64,000 bases of DNA, taken from assembly GCF_016860545.1 (NCBI RefSeq), contig NZ_BNEB01000003.1:1550001-1614000 (forward strand), written 5' to 3'. Positions 51,252 through 62,206 of this stretch are shown piece by piece. The position numbers and the translations under genes are program-made. The stretch's first letter is position 1. Each line of letters opens with the position of its first letter. The notes below the pieces were generated by a model. The model made no database searches. It worked only from the letters and a program-made list of their open reading frames with translations, and was not told the DNA's origin. Source of the stretch: Streptomyces asoensis. Its GTDB lineage: Bacteria > Actinomycetota > Actinomycetes > Streptomycetales > Streptomycetaceae.

Positions 51252-51311
51252 TTTGTGTACGCTGACAGAGTCAGTACGGGAGAGCGCTGACGCAAGGAGG
51301 AGACAGCGAAC

Positions 51312-53915
<2,604 letters not shown>

Positions 53916-53944
53916 CGGTCCCGCCCCCGCCCGCGCCGCTCACG

Positions 53945-54508
53945 TCATGTCGTGAACGCCGAGTACCGCACCCGCACGGTCTCGGCGTTCACGTACGTCA
54001 CGTCCATGTTCACGTACCAGGCGTCCGTACCGGGGCGTCCGGAGACGTCGAGCTGGAAGCAGTAGTCCGAGCCGTGGGCGCACGCCTGGGTGCCGGGACC
54101 GCCCGGTGCGGGGGCCTGCGGGTAGGCGTCCTCCAGCCAGGAGTCGAAGCCCGCGCGCGGCACACGGAAGTCGGCCTGGTAGTTCGTGTCCAGCCAGGAC
54201 TGCACCGTGCACTTCGCGTCCCCGGCGCCCTCCGGCATCCGGGCCCCGCCGAACGCCAGCGCCTCGGCGCAGGGAACCTCCTTCAGCCGGGTCCCGTCCG
54301 TCTCCTCGTCGTCGCTCAGCACCCAGACGCCGATCAGCACCAGCAGCCCGGCCACCAGCAGCACGGGCAGCGCCAGGATCGCCGCCACGACGCCCCACCG
54401 GGTCCGCCCCGGCAGCGGGGGCGGCGCCGGCACCCCGGACCCGCCGGGCGCCGCACTCCGCTCCTGCGGCCCGGGCCGTTCCCCGGCCCCGCTCCGCCCG
54501 TCCGCCAC
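53945..54508 (-). CDS. Single-pass membrane protein with disulfide-rich outer domain
   Basis: 187 aa from GTG 54508 (AGGGGGAGACTC upstream). A Pro/Gly-rich N-terminus, one membrane helix (WGVVAAILALPVLLVAGLLV) and an outer domain with four Cys (VPCAEALAFGG, AKCTVQSWLDT, CAHGSDYCFQLDVSG). The last 120 residues are likely folded and facing out. The 3' end includes a 13-bp inverted repeat (53951-53963 with 53981-53993) within coding sequence. It is convergent with clpB. The function is unknown. Confidence 0.65.
   Translation of the reverse strand: MADGRSGAGERPGPQERSAAPGGSGVPAPPPLPGRTRWGVVAAILALPVLLVAGLLVLIGVWVLSDDEETDGTRLKEVPCAEALAFGGARMPEGAGDAKCTVQSWLDTNYQADFRVPRAGFDSWLEDAYPQAPAPGGPGTQACAHGSDYCFQLDVSGRPGTDAWYVNMDVTYVNAETVRVRYSAFTT
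53951..53993. repeat. Inverted repeat at the clpB 3' side
   Basis: Arms CGTGAACGCCGAG and CTCGGCGTTCACG, both 13 bases and perfect, with a 17-base spacer. It lies 36 bases past the clpB stop but inside the 3' end of the convergent gene. It might serve as the clpB terminator. Confidence 0.5.
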
Positions 54509-54651
54509 GAGTCTCCCCCTCCGCCCTTGACCGCCCCTTGGTACAACAGGCCGGATCATGTCAGCTCAGGGCTTACACGGCACGGCCGGGCTTGCCACCC
54601 CCCTCCCCGCATGGGGGAGGATGGCGGGATCCGTACGAAGGGAAAATCACG

Positions 54652-55224
54652 GTGAGCATCGACCCGTCCTCGATTCCGAACTTCGGGGGCCAGCCCGAGC
54701 CGCAGCCCCAGGGTGGACCGACGGGCCCCGTCGTCCCGGATCAGGACCTCGTGAAGCAGCTCCTCGACCAGATGGAGCTGAAGTACGTCGTCGACGACGA
54801 GGGTGACCTCGCGGCGCCGTGGGAGGAGTTCCGTACGTACTTCATGTTCCGCGGCGAGGGTGACCAGGCGGTCTACTCGGTGCGGACGTTCTACGACCGG
54901 CCCCACGGCATCGACGACAAGGCGCAGCTGCTCGAGTCGATCGACGACTGGAACCGCCGCACCCTGTGGCCCAAGGTCTACACGCACACCCACGACGACG
55001 GCACCGTCCGTCTCATCGGCGAGGCGCAGCTGCTGATCGGCGCCGGCGTCAACATCGAGCTCTTCGTCTCCTCGACGGTGAGCTGGGTGCGGGCGGCCAT
55101 CGAGTTCGACAAGTGGCTCGTGGAGCAGCTGGGCCTGGAGTCGTCGGCCGGTGACGCCGACGAGAAGCCCGTCGACGGCGCCGAGAACGCCGAGGGCACC
55201 GAGAAGTCCGGGGACGACGAGTAG
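54652..55224 (+). CDS. YbjN domain protein
   Basis: 190 aa from GTG 54652 (GAAGGGAAAATCAC upstream). After a Pro/Gln-rich 25-residue start comes a YbjN/T3SS-chaperone-like fold: DQDLVKQLLDQMELKYVVDD, FRTYFMFRGEGDQAVYSVRT, LLESIDDWNRRTLWPKVYTH, and GVNIELFVSSTVSWVRAAIE. The C-terminus is acidic. YbjN-type proteins bind partner proteins or have chaperone-like folds; in Streptomyces the role is unknown. A terminator hairpin follows 26 bases after the stop. Confidence 0.8.
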   Translation: MSIDPSSIPNFGGQPEPQPQGGPTGPVVPDQDLVKQLLDQMELKYVVDDEGDLAAPWEEFRTYFMFRGEGDQAVYSVRTFYDRPHGIDDKAQLLESIDDWNRRTLWPKVYTHTHDDGTVRLIGEAQLLIGAGVNIELFVSSTVSWVRAAIEFDKWLVEQLGLESSAGDADEKPVDGAENAEGTEKSGDDE

Positions 55225-55249
55225 GTCCACGACCTGCCGCACCTCGTAC

Positions 55250-55282
55250 GGGCGCCCGTCCACACCCTGTGGACGGGCGCCC
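55250..55282 (+). terminator. Terminator of the YbjN gene
   Basis: A perfect 15-bp stem GGGCGCCCGTCCACA / TGTGGACGGGCGCCC with a 3-base loop. Confidence 0.8.
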
Positions 55283-55339
55283 GCACCCGTTTCCCGCCCT
55301 TCCCGGTGCGTCAGGGGCGGGCCCGCGGCGCCGCGCCGG

Positions 55340-55420
55340 TCAGGGCGTGAAGGCCTTGCGCAGCCGCTCCACCGCGTCGGCCAGCACGTCGGCGCGCTTG
55401 CAGAACGCCATCCGTCCCCA
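55340..55420 (-). pseudogene. Aminotransferase C-terminal remnant
   Basis: The minus frame ending at TGA 55340-55342 reads MAFCKRADVLADAVERLRKA before its last three residues, which matches the end of the intact aminotransferase at 56526 (FAFCKRASVLEEAASRLKGL), about 11 identical residues in 21. Upstream of this the frame loses all similarity (GSLGAEADSTRPGWGR). It is a remnant of an aminotransferase 3' end, separated from the intact gene by the toxin-antitoxin pair. Confidence 0.65.
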
Positions 55421-55622
55421 TCCGGGGCGGGTCGAATCCGCCTCCGCCCCGAGGGAACCCTTCGCCGTGACCGCCGAGCGCGTGCCGACCTGACGGTTGA
55501 AGATCGCCCTGCGAGGCACCGGCCCGCCGATCTGGCGCCGAGTCTCCCTGCCCGCTGACACCTCGCCCGGCTGCCTGCACTAAAGGCCATCCGCCCAGCC
55601 CGGCTTCAGAGACACCGAATTG

Positions 55623-55635
55623 CTACCCTTGGTAG
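55623..55635. promoter_or_regulatory. Candidate operator of the toxin-antitoxin operon
   Basis: CTACC-CTT-GGTAG is a perfect 5-bp dyad with a 3-base centre, 11 bases upstream of the antitoxin ATG. Antitoxins usually repress their own promoters at such sites. Confidence 0.55.
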
Positions 55636-55645
55636 GATCTGGACC

Positions 55646-55897
55646 ATGAGTGGTAGCAAGAAATACTCGATCAGCCTCCCTGAAGACCTCGCTGAGGCCG
55701 CACGCACCCACGTAGGTCCAGGCGGCTTCTCCGCTTACGTGGCCGAGGCCCTCGAGCAGCGTGTGGCCATGGACAAGCTTCGTGAGATGGTCGCCGACTT
55801 CGAGACCGACAACGACCCGCTGTCCCGGGAAGAGATCGAAGCGGCCCGCGCCGTACTGCGCCATGATCAGCGCGACTCGAGCGGTGCCGCAGCCTGA
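55646..55897 (+). CDS. Antitoxin of a VapBC-like pair
   Basis: 83 aa from ATG 55646. The N-terminal KKYSISLPEDLAEAARTHV gives the ribbon-helix pattern (KYSISLP strand, then helix) of ribbon-helix-helix antitoxins, with a GFSAYVAEALEQRVAMDKLR helix following. The C-terminal half is acidic and helical, the part that would wrap the toxin. Its stop overlaps the toxin start by one base (TGATG). Confidence 0.78.
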   Translation: MSGSKKYSISLPEDLAEAARTHVGPGGFSAYVAEALEQRVAMDKLREMVADFETDNDPLSREEIEAARAVLRHDQRDSSGAAA

Positions 55898-56289
55898 TGC
55901 CCGGCACGCTCCTCCTCGACAGCGAGGGCCTGTCCAAGCTCTACCTCAAGGACCGCACCGTCCTGGCTCTCGTCCAAGCGGCCTCGGAAGAAGGCATCCG
56001 CGTGGCCACGACCGCCATGACCACGATCGAGGCGGACGACGATCGCATCCACCCCGCCCGCATCCGGTGGGTGCTCTCCCGGATCGACGTCCACGACGTC
56101 ACCAAGAGCGTCACCGACCAAGCGGCAGCACTGTTGCGCGACCACCACCTCAGCGGCCACAAGTACGCCATCGACGCCGTCCTCGCGGCCATTGCACGCT
56201 CGGCGCCAAGACCCGTCACCGTCCTCACCTCCGACCTTGAGGACATCAGCCTGCTCTGTGGACCCGCCGTCGAGGTCATCAAAGCCTGA
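55897..56289 (+). CDS. PIN-domain toxin (VapC-like)
   Basis: 130 aa from ATG 55897. The PIN fold is shown by LLLDSEGLSKLYLKDR (first Asp and a following acidic residue), AMTTIEADDD (Glu/Asp near residue 45), KYAIDAVLAAIA (Asp) and VLTSDLEDI (last acidic residues). These acidic residues bind Mg for ribonuclease action. The coupling to a ribbon-helix-helix antitoxin supports a VapBC-type pair. The family is slightly unusual in the second motif, which reads TTIEADDD. Confidence 0.82.
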   Translation: MPGTLLLDSEGLSKLYLKDRTVLALVQAASEEGIRVATTAMTTIEADDDRIHPARIRWVLSRIDVHDVTKSVTDQAAALLRDHHLSGHKYAIDAVLAAIARSAPRPVTVLTSDLEDISLLCGPAVEVIKA

Positions 56290-56525
56290 CGCGTGCAGAT
56301 CGCGGGCACACCCGCTCACGCATGACGCTACGCAAGCCCCCGACCGCGCAAGGCCATCAGCCACCTGAGTTCCGCAGTTCGTAGGCACGTACGGATCCGT
56401 CGATCGATGTCTGCGCAGGTCACGGGCGCGCTACGTGGTTCCTCCGGTGTGGTGGTGTTGTGCGCGGCGGCTCGGAGCAGCCGATGCCGTGCGGCCGGTA
56501 CCCTCGCTCGTACGGTTGCTGGCTG

Positions 56526-57713
56526 CTACGCGGCCAGCCCCTTGAGCCGGGAAGCCGCCTCCTCAAGAACGCTCGCCCGTTTGCAGAACGCGAACCGGAC
56601 GAAGGGCGCGCCCTGCTCGCGGTGGTCGTAGAAGACCGCGTTCGGGATCGCCACGACCCCGCAACGCTCGGGCAGCGCACGACAGAAGGCGAAGCCGTCC
56701 GACTCGCCGAGTGACCTGATGTCCGTGGTGATGAAGTACGTACCGGCCGGACGGAAGACCGTGAATCCTGCCTGCTCCAGACCGCCCGCGAGCAGCTCGC
56801 GCTTGGCCCGCATGTCGGCGCGGAACTCCTCGAAGTACGAGTCCGGCAGGCGCAGTGCCTCGGCCACGGCGTACTGGAAGGGTCCGGAGGCGACGTACGT
56901 CAGGAACTGCTTCGCCGAGCGCACCGCCGTGACCAGCCCGGGCGCCGCCGTGATCCAGCCGACCTTCCAGCCGGTGAACGAGAACGTCTTGCCCGCGCTG
57001 CCGATCGTGACGGTGCGCTCCCGCATCCCCGGCAGGGTCGCCAGCGGCACGTGCTCGGCCCCGTCGAAGACCAGGTGCTCGTACACCTCGTCCGTGACGA
57101 CGAGCAGGTCCCGCTCGACCGCCAGCTCGGCGATCGCCGTCAGCTCCTCGTGGGTGAGGACCGTGCCGGTGGGGTTGTGCGGGGTGTTGATCAGCAGCAG
57201 GCGGGTGCGGCCGGTGACCGCGGCGCGCAGCTCGTCCAGGTCGAGGCGGAAGCGGGCCTGCCCGGGGTCCGGACGCAGGGTGACCGGGACCCGGGTGGCG
57301 CCGGCCATCGCGATGCAGGCCGCGTAGGAGTCGTAGTAGGGCTCGAGGGCGACGACCTCGTCCCCCGGCTCCAGCAGCGCGAGGAGGGTGGCGGCGATGG
57401 CCTCGGTGGCGCCCGCGGTGACCAGGACCTCCGTGTCCGGGTCGAAGGAGAGGCCGTAGCGGCGGAGCTGGTGGCCGGCGATCGCCGTGCGCAGTTCCGG
57501 GACGCCCGGGCCCGGCGGGTACTGGTTGCCGCGCCCGTCGCGCAGTGCCCGTACGGCGGCCTCGCGGATCTCCTCGGGGCCGTCGGTGTCGGGGAAGCCC
57601 TGCCCCAGGTTGATCGCCCCGGTCGCCGCGGCCAGCGCGGACATCTCGGCGAAGATCGTCGTCCCGAACTCGGCGAGACGGCGGTTGAGGAAGGGGCGCG
57701 CGGTGGAGGTCAT
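56526..57713 (-). CDS. Class I/II pyridoxal-phosphate aminotransferase
   Basis: 395 aa from ATG 57713 with AGGATGACGGGC upstream; ATG 57722 adds three residues. The fold-type I signature is seen: INLGQGFPDTDGP, the lysine motif TIGSAGKTFSFTGWKVGW (Lys binds PLP), INTPHNPTGTVLTHEEL, VTDEVYEHLVFDG and the C-terminal RFAFCKR with Arg for the carboxylate. It resembles the methionine/kynurenine/aspartate aminotransferase group common in actinomycetes. The 3' neighbour remnant at 55340 shows a past rearrangement. The substrate cannot be fixed by eye. Confidence 0.9.
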   Translation of the reverse strand: MTSTARPFLNRRLAEFGTTIFAEMSALAAATGAINLGQGFPDTDGPEEIREAAVRALRDGRGNQYPPGPGVPELRTAIAGHQLRRYGLSFDPDTEVLVTAGATEAIAATLLALLEPGDEVVALEPYYDSYAACIAMAGATRVPVTLRPDPGQARFRLDLDELRAAVTGRTRLLLINTPHNPTGTVLTHEELTAIAELAVERDLLVVTDEVYEHLVFDGAEHVPLATLPGMRERTVTIGSAGKTFSFTGWKVGWITAAPGLVTAVRSAKQFLTYVASGPFQYAVAEALRLPDSYFEEFRADMRAKRELLAGGLEQAGFTVFRPAGTYFITTDIRSLGESDGFAFCRALPERCGVVAIPNAVFYDHREQGAPFVRFAFCKRASVLEEAASRLKGLAA

Positions 57714-58032
57714 GCCCGTCATCCTGCGCCGAAGCCGCGGAGTTCCTCAACCGAGGCCCAAGGATCAAGACCTGCACCGGCCACGGCGGTGCCGTCCGGC
57801 TCCTCCGGCGCCGCTCCCCCCGGCACCTTGCCGCACGCCGGTCCGTCGAAGGGCCCGTGACCTGCCCTTCCGCGCAGGTCAGGCGCTGCCCGCCCGGAGG
57901 AACCCTCTGAACTTGCTCAACTCTGCTTTGGCCGCGGAGGCAGGCGGGCATCCCCCGTTCACGCGGCGCCCCGGCACCGCGCGAAGCGCCCACGGGGGGC
58001 CGCTTCGGGGGACACGGAAGGAGGGTGGCGCC
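57714..58032. other. 319-bp divergent intergenic region
   Basis: Separates the aminotransferase (minus) from the Gly/His/Cys-rich protein (plus). It has promoters for both and no convincing gene. The AT-richest part is around 57905-57925. Confidence 0.45.
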
Positions 58033-58353
58033 ATGGTCTTCGGCATCATCCTGGCGGTGGTGGTCGCGATCGTGCTCGTGGCGGCCCTGACGGTCAACGT
58101 CCGCAGCAACGCCACCGCGCGGTCGCGCCGCGCCGGCCGGGCGCGCAGGTACGGCGGGAGCGGTACCGCCGGCGGCGGGGCGAGCTGGTGGGCCGGCGGT
58201 GACGGCGGCTCGGGCGGCGGCCACGGCGGGCATCACGGAGGGGGCCACGGGGGAGGCCACTCCTGTGGCGGAAGCTCCTCCTGCGGGGGCGGGTCGTCCT
58301 GCGGCGGCGGGTCGTCCTGCGGCGGAGGCGGCGGATGCGGCGGAGGCAGCTGA
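58033..58353 (+). CDS. Gly/His/Cys-rich membrane protein
   Basis: 106 aa from ATG 58033 with GGAAGGAGG upstream. A single N-terminal membrane helix (VFGIILAVVVAIVLVAALTV) is followed by a basic linker and a low-complexity tail: GGHGGHHGGGHGGGH and then five cysteines spaced in CGGSSSCGGGSSCGGGSSCG and a last CGGG. His- and Cys-rich tails of this kind could bind transition metals (Ni, Cu, Zn) or form disulfides at the cell surface. The orientation is not certain. A hairpin at 58368 may end the transcript. Confidence 0.65.
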   Translation: MVFGIILAVVVAIVLVAALTVNVRSNATARSRRAGRARRYGGSGTAGGGASWWAGGDGGSGGGHGGHHGGGHGGGHSCGGSSSCGGGSSCGGGSSCGGGGGCGGGS

Positions 58354-58762
58354 CACGGGGCAGCTGAGCTCCCCGCGGGGGGAGCCGCATCCGGACCGCG
58401 GGGCCCGATCCGACCACGGGCTCCGCGGTCGTACCACGCGGGGCGGGCGCCATGGCTACCCGCCCTCGCGCCTTTCATGCGGGGCGCGCGGAAGCACGCC
58501 TGGGCCGCCCGGGGTACGTCATGGTTGAACAATTGAGCTGTGGTCCACCCGAGGGATGGAAACCCCACGAAGTTGGGTAAAAACGCTGTGGAGCCACCAC
58601 AGTTCATGATTCCCTCTAAACCATCGACGCAGCCCATCGGACCCCTTCGGACGTCCCCGGCGGACGACCTCCCGGACCGGGCCGACCGTGGCCGTTCTCC
58701 CGGCTTCGACCGGGGTGCACCGACCTGCCCCCTTCTCTCTTTGCGTTTCGCGGAGCCGACCC
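58354..58762. other. 409-bp intergenic region with AT-rich, hairpin-forming core
   Basis: Between 58525 and 58620 the base composition drops well below that of the surroundings. It has GAGCTGTGGT (near 58535) and ACCACAGTTC (near 58597), which pair 9 of 10 bases across about 50 bases, and an inner CTGTGG-N5-CCACAG. A 19-codon frame starts at ATG 58521 and ends at TAA. This could be a leader RNA or small RNA upstream of DUF2617. It is not proven. Confidence 0.4.
58368..58385 (+). terminator. Possible terminator
   Basis: A 7-bp stem GCTCCCC / GGGGAGC with a GCGG loop follows the Gly/His/Cys-rich gene. Confidence 0.4.
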
Positions 58763-59317
58763 ATGCTCACGACCCTGAACACCTGCTACACCGACACGCG
58801 CGCGGCCGACCTCGCCTGGGCCCTGGGGCGTGAACCGCTGCCCGCTCTCGCCACACTCGACCTCGAACTGTGCGACGCCAAGATGCAGTTGAGACTGCTC
58901 GGCGCGTCGCACCAGGTCCTGCTGGAGGCGGAGCAGGGCCATTGTTCGGAGACCGTGGCCTGCATCCCCGGCAGCAGCACCCCGCTCCCCCTGGGCGTCG
59001 CCAAGCGCGTCGGCGCCTGGGAGTACGAGTTCGCCGCCCGCGTCGAGGTGCTCTCGCCCGGCCGGTTCGCGGCCCGGGCCCAGGAACTCCTCGCCCTCGT
59101 CTCCGAGCACCCGCACGGGCTCGCCGGCGTCTTCCCCGGCAGCCCGCACGCCTTCACGGCCCTGCTCGCCCACCGCAGCGAGGGCCAGGTGCACTGGCGC
59201 ACCTGGCACGCGTACCCGCAGGACGGGGAGCTGGTGGCGACCAGGACGAGGGTGGGGGTGCGCGCCCGGTCGGCCGAGCCCGGCCTGGCCGCGAGTGCCC
59301 CCGCCGCGGGAGTCTGA
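58763..59317 (+). CDS. DUF2617 family protein
   Basis: 184 aa from ATG 58763 with GGAG nine bases upstream. The text has MLTTLNTCYTDTRAADLAWA, HCSETVACIPGSSTPLPLG, VAKRVGAWEYEFAARVEV, GVFPGSPHAFTALLAHRS and VHWRTWHAYPQDGELVATRT. This is DUF2617, a family found next to spermidine-synthase-like genes in actinomycetes, as here. It is soluble. The function is unknown. Confidence 0.82.
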   Translation: MLTTLNTCYTDTRAADLAWALGREPLPALATLDLELCDAKMQLRLLGASHQVLLEAEQGHCSETVACIPGSSTPLPLGVAKRVGAWEYEFAARVEVLSPGRFAARAQELLALVSEHPHGLAGVFPGSPHAFTALLAHRSEGQVHWRTWHAYPQDGELVATRTRVGVRARSAEPGLAASAPAAGV

Positions 59318-59390
59318 ACCGGCGGCGGCCCAAACGTCCGCGGATGCACCTGGCCCTCGATTACACACGTGTGGGTGACGAAGGGCACCC

Positions 59391-61064
59391 GTGCCGTCAC
59401 GTAACGTCGCAGTCGTGATCGAACCGCACGCGCCGGCGAGGCCCGGTGTCCGGCCCGACGGAGGGCCGCCCCGGCACGGGCCGGCGCGGCTCCCCGTCAG
59501 GCCGGACACCGGACGGTTCCTGGTCCTCGCGTGCGTCTTCGTCTGCGCCGCCTGCGGTCTCGTCTACGAACTGGAACTCGTCGCCTTCGCGTCCTCGCTG
59601 ATGGGCGACTCCGTCACCCAGGCGTCCGTCGTGCTGTCCGTGATGGTCTTCGCGATGGGCATCGGCTCCCTCGCCGCCAAACGGCTGCGCCGGTTCGCCG
59701 CGGCCGGGTTCGGCGCCCTGGAGGCGACCCTCGCCCTGGTCGGCGGATGCAGCGCCATGACGCTGTACGCGGTGTTCGCCTGGACGGGCGACTGGGGCGG
59801 CCTGTGGGCGGACGGCCCCCGTGTGCTCCTCGTCGCGTTCTCCCTCGCCATCGGGCTGCTCATCGGCGCCGAGGTCCCCCTCCTCATGGAGCTCATCCAG
59901 CGCATCCGCCGCCAGGACGCGGGCGGCGCGGTGGCCGACCTGTTCGCCGCCGACTACGTGGGCGCGCTGGTGGGCGGCCTCGCGTTCCCCTTCCTGCTGC
60001 TGCCGTTCCTGGGCCAGCTGACCAGCTCGCTGCTGACCGGCGCGGTCAACGTCCTGGCCGGGGCCGCGCTGGTGCTGGGCCTCTTCCGGCGCGACCTCAC
60101 CTGCCGGGCCCGCTGCGTCCTGCTCGTCGCCAACATCACCGTCCTCGGCGTCCTCGCCTGCGCCGCCGTGCTCGTGGACGACTTCGAGCGGGCCGCGCGG
60201 CAGGCGGTGTACGGCGACGACGTGCGCGTGGCGGTCCGGACCGGGGTGCAGGAGATCGTCCTGACCGGCGGTACCGAGGGCCGTCCGCTCGGCATCTACC
60301 TCGACGGCCGCCTGCGTTTCGCGGGCCGCGACGAGCGGCGCTACCACGAGGCCCTGGTCCGCCCCGCGATGAGCGGCCCGCACGCCCGGGTGCTGATCCT
60401 CGGCGGCGGCGACGGCCTGGCCGCCCGCGAGGCCCTCGGCCATCCCGGGGTGCGCCGGGTGGACGTCGTCGCGGTCGACCCCGGCCTGGTCCGGCTGGCC
60501 CGTACCGACCCGGCCCTGTCCCGGCTCAACGCTCACGCGTACGGCGATCCGCGGGTCCGCGTCTCCGCAGGGGAGCCCTTCCGGTGGCTGCGCGGCGCCC
60601 CCGCGGCGGCGTACGACGTGATCGTGGCGGATCTGCCCGACCCCGGGATCACGGCGAGCACGAAGCTCTACTCGCAGGAGTTCTACGGCCTCGCCCGCCG
60701 CGCCCTCGCCCCCGGCGGCCGTCTCGTCGTGCACGCCGGACAGGTCGCCACCCGGCCGCGCGTGTTCTGGACGGTGGAGGCCACGATGCGGGCGGCGGGC
60801 CTGCACACCGCCCCCTACCGCGTGGCCGGCCGCGACTTCGGCCGCACCACGGACCCCGACCGCAGCGCGGACGCCTCCCGGGCGCCCCGCGACTGGGGGT
60901 TCGTCCTGGCCACCGCCGAGACCCGCCCGCCGCTCTGCCTCGACCGGCGCGAACCCGCGCCGCGCACCCTGACCCAGGCCGAGCTGACCGCGGACGCGCG
61001 GGCGGTGGAGGGCACCCGGGTCGACGGGCTGAGCGCCTCGACGCTGCTGCACCCGCGGTACTGA
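59391..61064 (+). CDS. Membrane-bound spermidine synthase-like protein
   Basis: 557 aa from GTG 59391 (GAAGGG upstream; GTG 59415 in frame). The N-terminal ~260 residues have seven hydrophobic segments (VLACVFVCAACGLVYELELV, VVLSVMVFAMGIGSL and others). The C-terminal half is a spermidine synthase-like methyltransferase fold: YLDGRLRFAGRDERRYHEAL, the SAM-type loop VLILGGGDGLAAREAL, VDVVAVDPGLVRLAR and DVIVADLPDPG. It transfers an aminopropyl group from decarboxylated SAM in true members; in these fused proteins the acceptor is unproven. The motif D-x-P-D-P is present. Linked to DUF2617, 73 bases after its stop. Confidence 0.88.
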   Translation: MPSRNVAVVIEPHAPARPGVRPDGGPPRHGPARLPVRPDTGRFLVLACVFVCAACGLVYELELVAFASSLMGDSVTQASVVLSVMVFAMGIGSLAAKRLRRFAAAGFGALEATLALVGGCSAMTLYAVFAWTGDWGGLWADGPRVLLVAFSLAIGLLIGAEVPLLMELIQRIRRQDAGGAVADLFAADYVGALVGGLAFPFLLLPFLGQLTSSLLTGAVNVLAGAALVLGLFRRDLTCRARCVLLVANITVLGVLACAAVLVDDFERAARQAVYGDDVRVAVRTGVQEIVLTGGTEGRPLGIYLDGRLRFAGRDERRYHEALVRPAMSGPHARVLILGGGDGLAAREALGHPGVRRVDVVAVDPGLVRLARTDPALSRLNAHAYGDPRVRVSAGEPFRWLRGAPAAAYDVIVADLPDPGITASTKLYSQEFYGLARRALAPGGRLVVHAGQVATRPRVFWTVEATMRAAGLHTAPYRVAGRDFGRTTDPDRSADASRAPRDWGFVLATAETRPPLCLDRREPAPRTLTQAELTADARAVEGTRVDGLSASTLLHPRY

Positions 61065-61163
61065 GCGGCGGTACCCGGCGCGTACCACCGGGCGTGGCCC
61101 GCCGGGTGCGATTCCCGGTTTCGCCGGGTGCTTTCCGGTGACCGCTGGGTAGGCTCCGCTGTC

Positions 61164-62078
61164 ATGGAGCAAGAGGTGTTCGTTCCGGTTCCGGCCGAGC
61201 GGTTGAGGGCGGCCCTCGCGGATCCCGCGCAGGTGGCCCGGGCGGTCCCCGGCCTCCAGCAGGACGCCGGCACCGAGCCCGTCGCGGGGCGGCTGAAGAT
61301 GCGGGTCGGCGGCCACACCATCACGTACCGGGGCACCGTACGGGTCTCCCCGCGCGCGGACGGCGCCTTCGCCGTGGAGGGCGACGCGACCGAGGCGCGC
61401 GGCGGCGGCGGGGTGAAACTGGCCCTCACGCTCCGGCTGGCGCAGTCCGGGGAGGGCGTGACGCTCCGCGTCGAGGGGACGGCGTCGGCGCAGGGCCGGA
61501 TCACGGAGCTGCCGTCCGAGGCGGTGGACTCGGCCGTCACCCGGCTGCTGAACCGTTTCGCGGCGAACCTCACGGCGACGCTCACGCAGGAGACGGCCCC
61601 GGAGGGCCCGGCCGGGACCGCGGAGCCCGCCGGCACCGCGGCCGCCACCGGCGGGACGGACGCCCACGACGTCACCGGCGGCGGTGACGACGAGGTGGAC
61701 GACGCCGAGGCACTGGACGACGTCGACGACGTCGACGACGTCGACGATGTGGACGAGGTCGACGAGGCCGACGAGGCCGACGACGTCGTGGACGACGGGG
61801 CCTCCGCGGCCGTCTTCGAGGCGGAGGTGCCCCCCGGCGGGCTCGACGACCTCACCGGGCCCGCGGAGCCGCCCGCGGAGGCCGCGCACGCGCGCCGGAC
61901 GATGATCGGGCGCAGCGCGGAAGAGGTGGACCACGCCCCGCCCCGCGGGCGCTACGCACCGGTCCCCGCGCCGCAGACCGTCGTACCGAACAGCACCCTG
62001 CGGTGGGCCGCTCCGGCGGCCGCGCTGGTGGTGGCGTCCGCGATCGTGGTCGGCAGGGCACTGCGCCGACGCGGCTGA
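61164..62078 (+). CDS. CoxG/SRPBCC family protein with Asp-Asp-Val repeat and C-terminal helix
   Basis: 304 aa from ATG 61164. The first 145 residues are an SRPBCC/CoxG-type fold (FVPVPAERLRAALADPAQVA, RAVPGLQQDAGTEPVAGRLK, LPSEAVDSAVTRLLNRFAAN). The central region holds a perfect-to-near repeat of DDV/DEV/DEA units (about residues 182-210) coded by tandem gacgacgtc-type triplets (61714-61795). The C-terminus is a membrane helix (WAAPAAALVVASAIVVGRA) with Arg ending. So it is a CoxG-like domain tethered to the membrane by an acidic spacer. The role in CO-dehydrogenase-like maturation is not shown by neighbours. Confidence 0.78.
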   Translation: MEQEVFVPVPAERLRAALADPAQVARAVPGLQQDAGTEPVAGRLKMRVGGHTITYRGTVRVSPRADGAFAVEGDATEARGGGGVKLALTLRLAQSGEGVTLRVEGTASAQGRITELPSEAVDSAVTRLLNRFAANLTATLTQETAPEGPAGTAEPAGTAAATGGTDAHDVTGGGDDEVDDAEALDDVDDVDDVDDVDEVDEADEADDVVDDGASAAVFEAEVPPGGLDDLTGPAEPPAEAAHARRTMIGRSAEEVDHAPPRGRYAPVPAPQTVVPNSTLRWAAPAAALVVASAIVVGRALRRRG

Positions 62079-62206
62079 GCCCGACCGCCGTCGTCAACGG
62101 CCGCGGCGACCGGCCGGGTTCGGGGCGGACGGGCGGTGCCGGTCGCGCGCCGCCTCCCGGCCGGACCGCCACCGCGACCGCCTGATCGTCCCAGTAGGGT
62201 CGTCCC

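Noticed and set aside
58233..58637. 134-aa minus-strand frame after the Gly/His/Cys-rich gene
   Set aside because: Its second half is the antisense of the glycine-rich tail and the rest lacks a ribosome site or known features.
61714..61795. Repeat array as CRISPR
   Set aside because: Units are 9-base coding triplet repeats without spacers, in frame within a protein.
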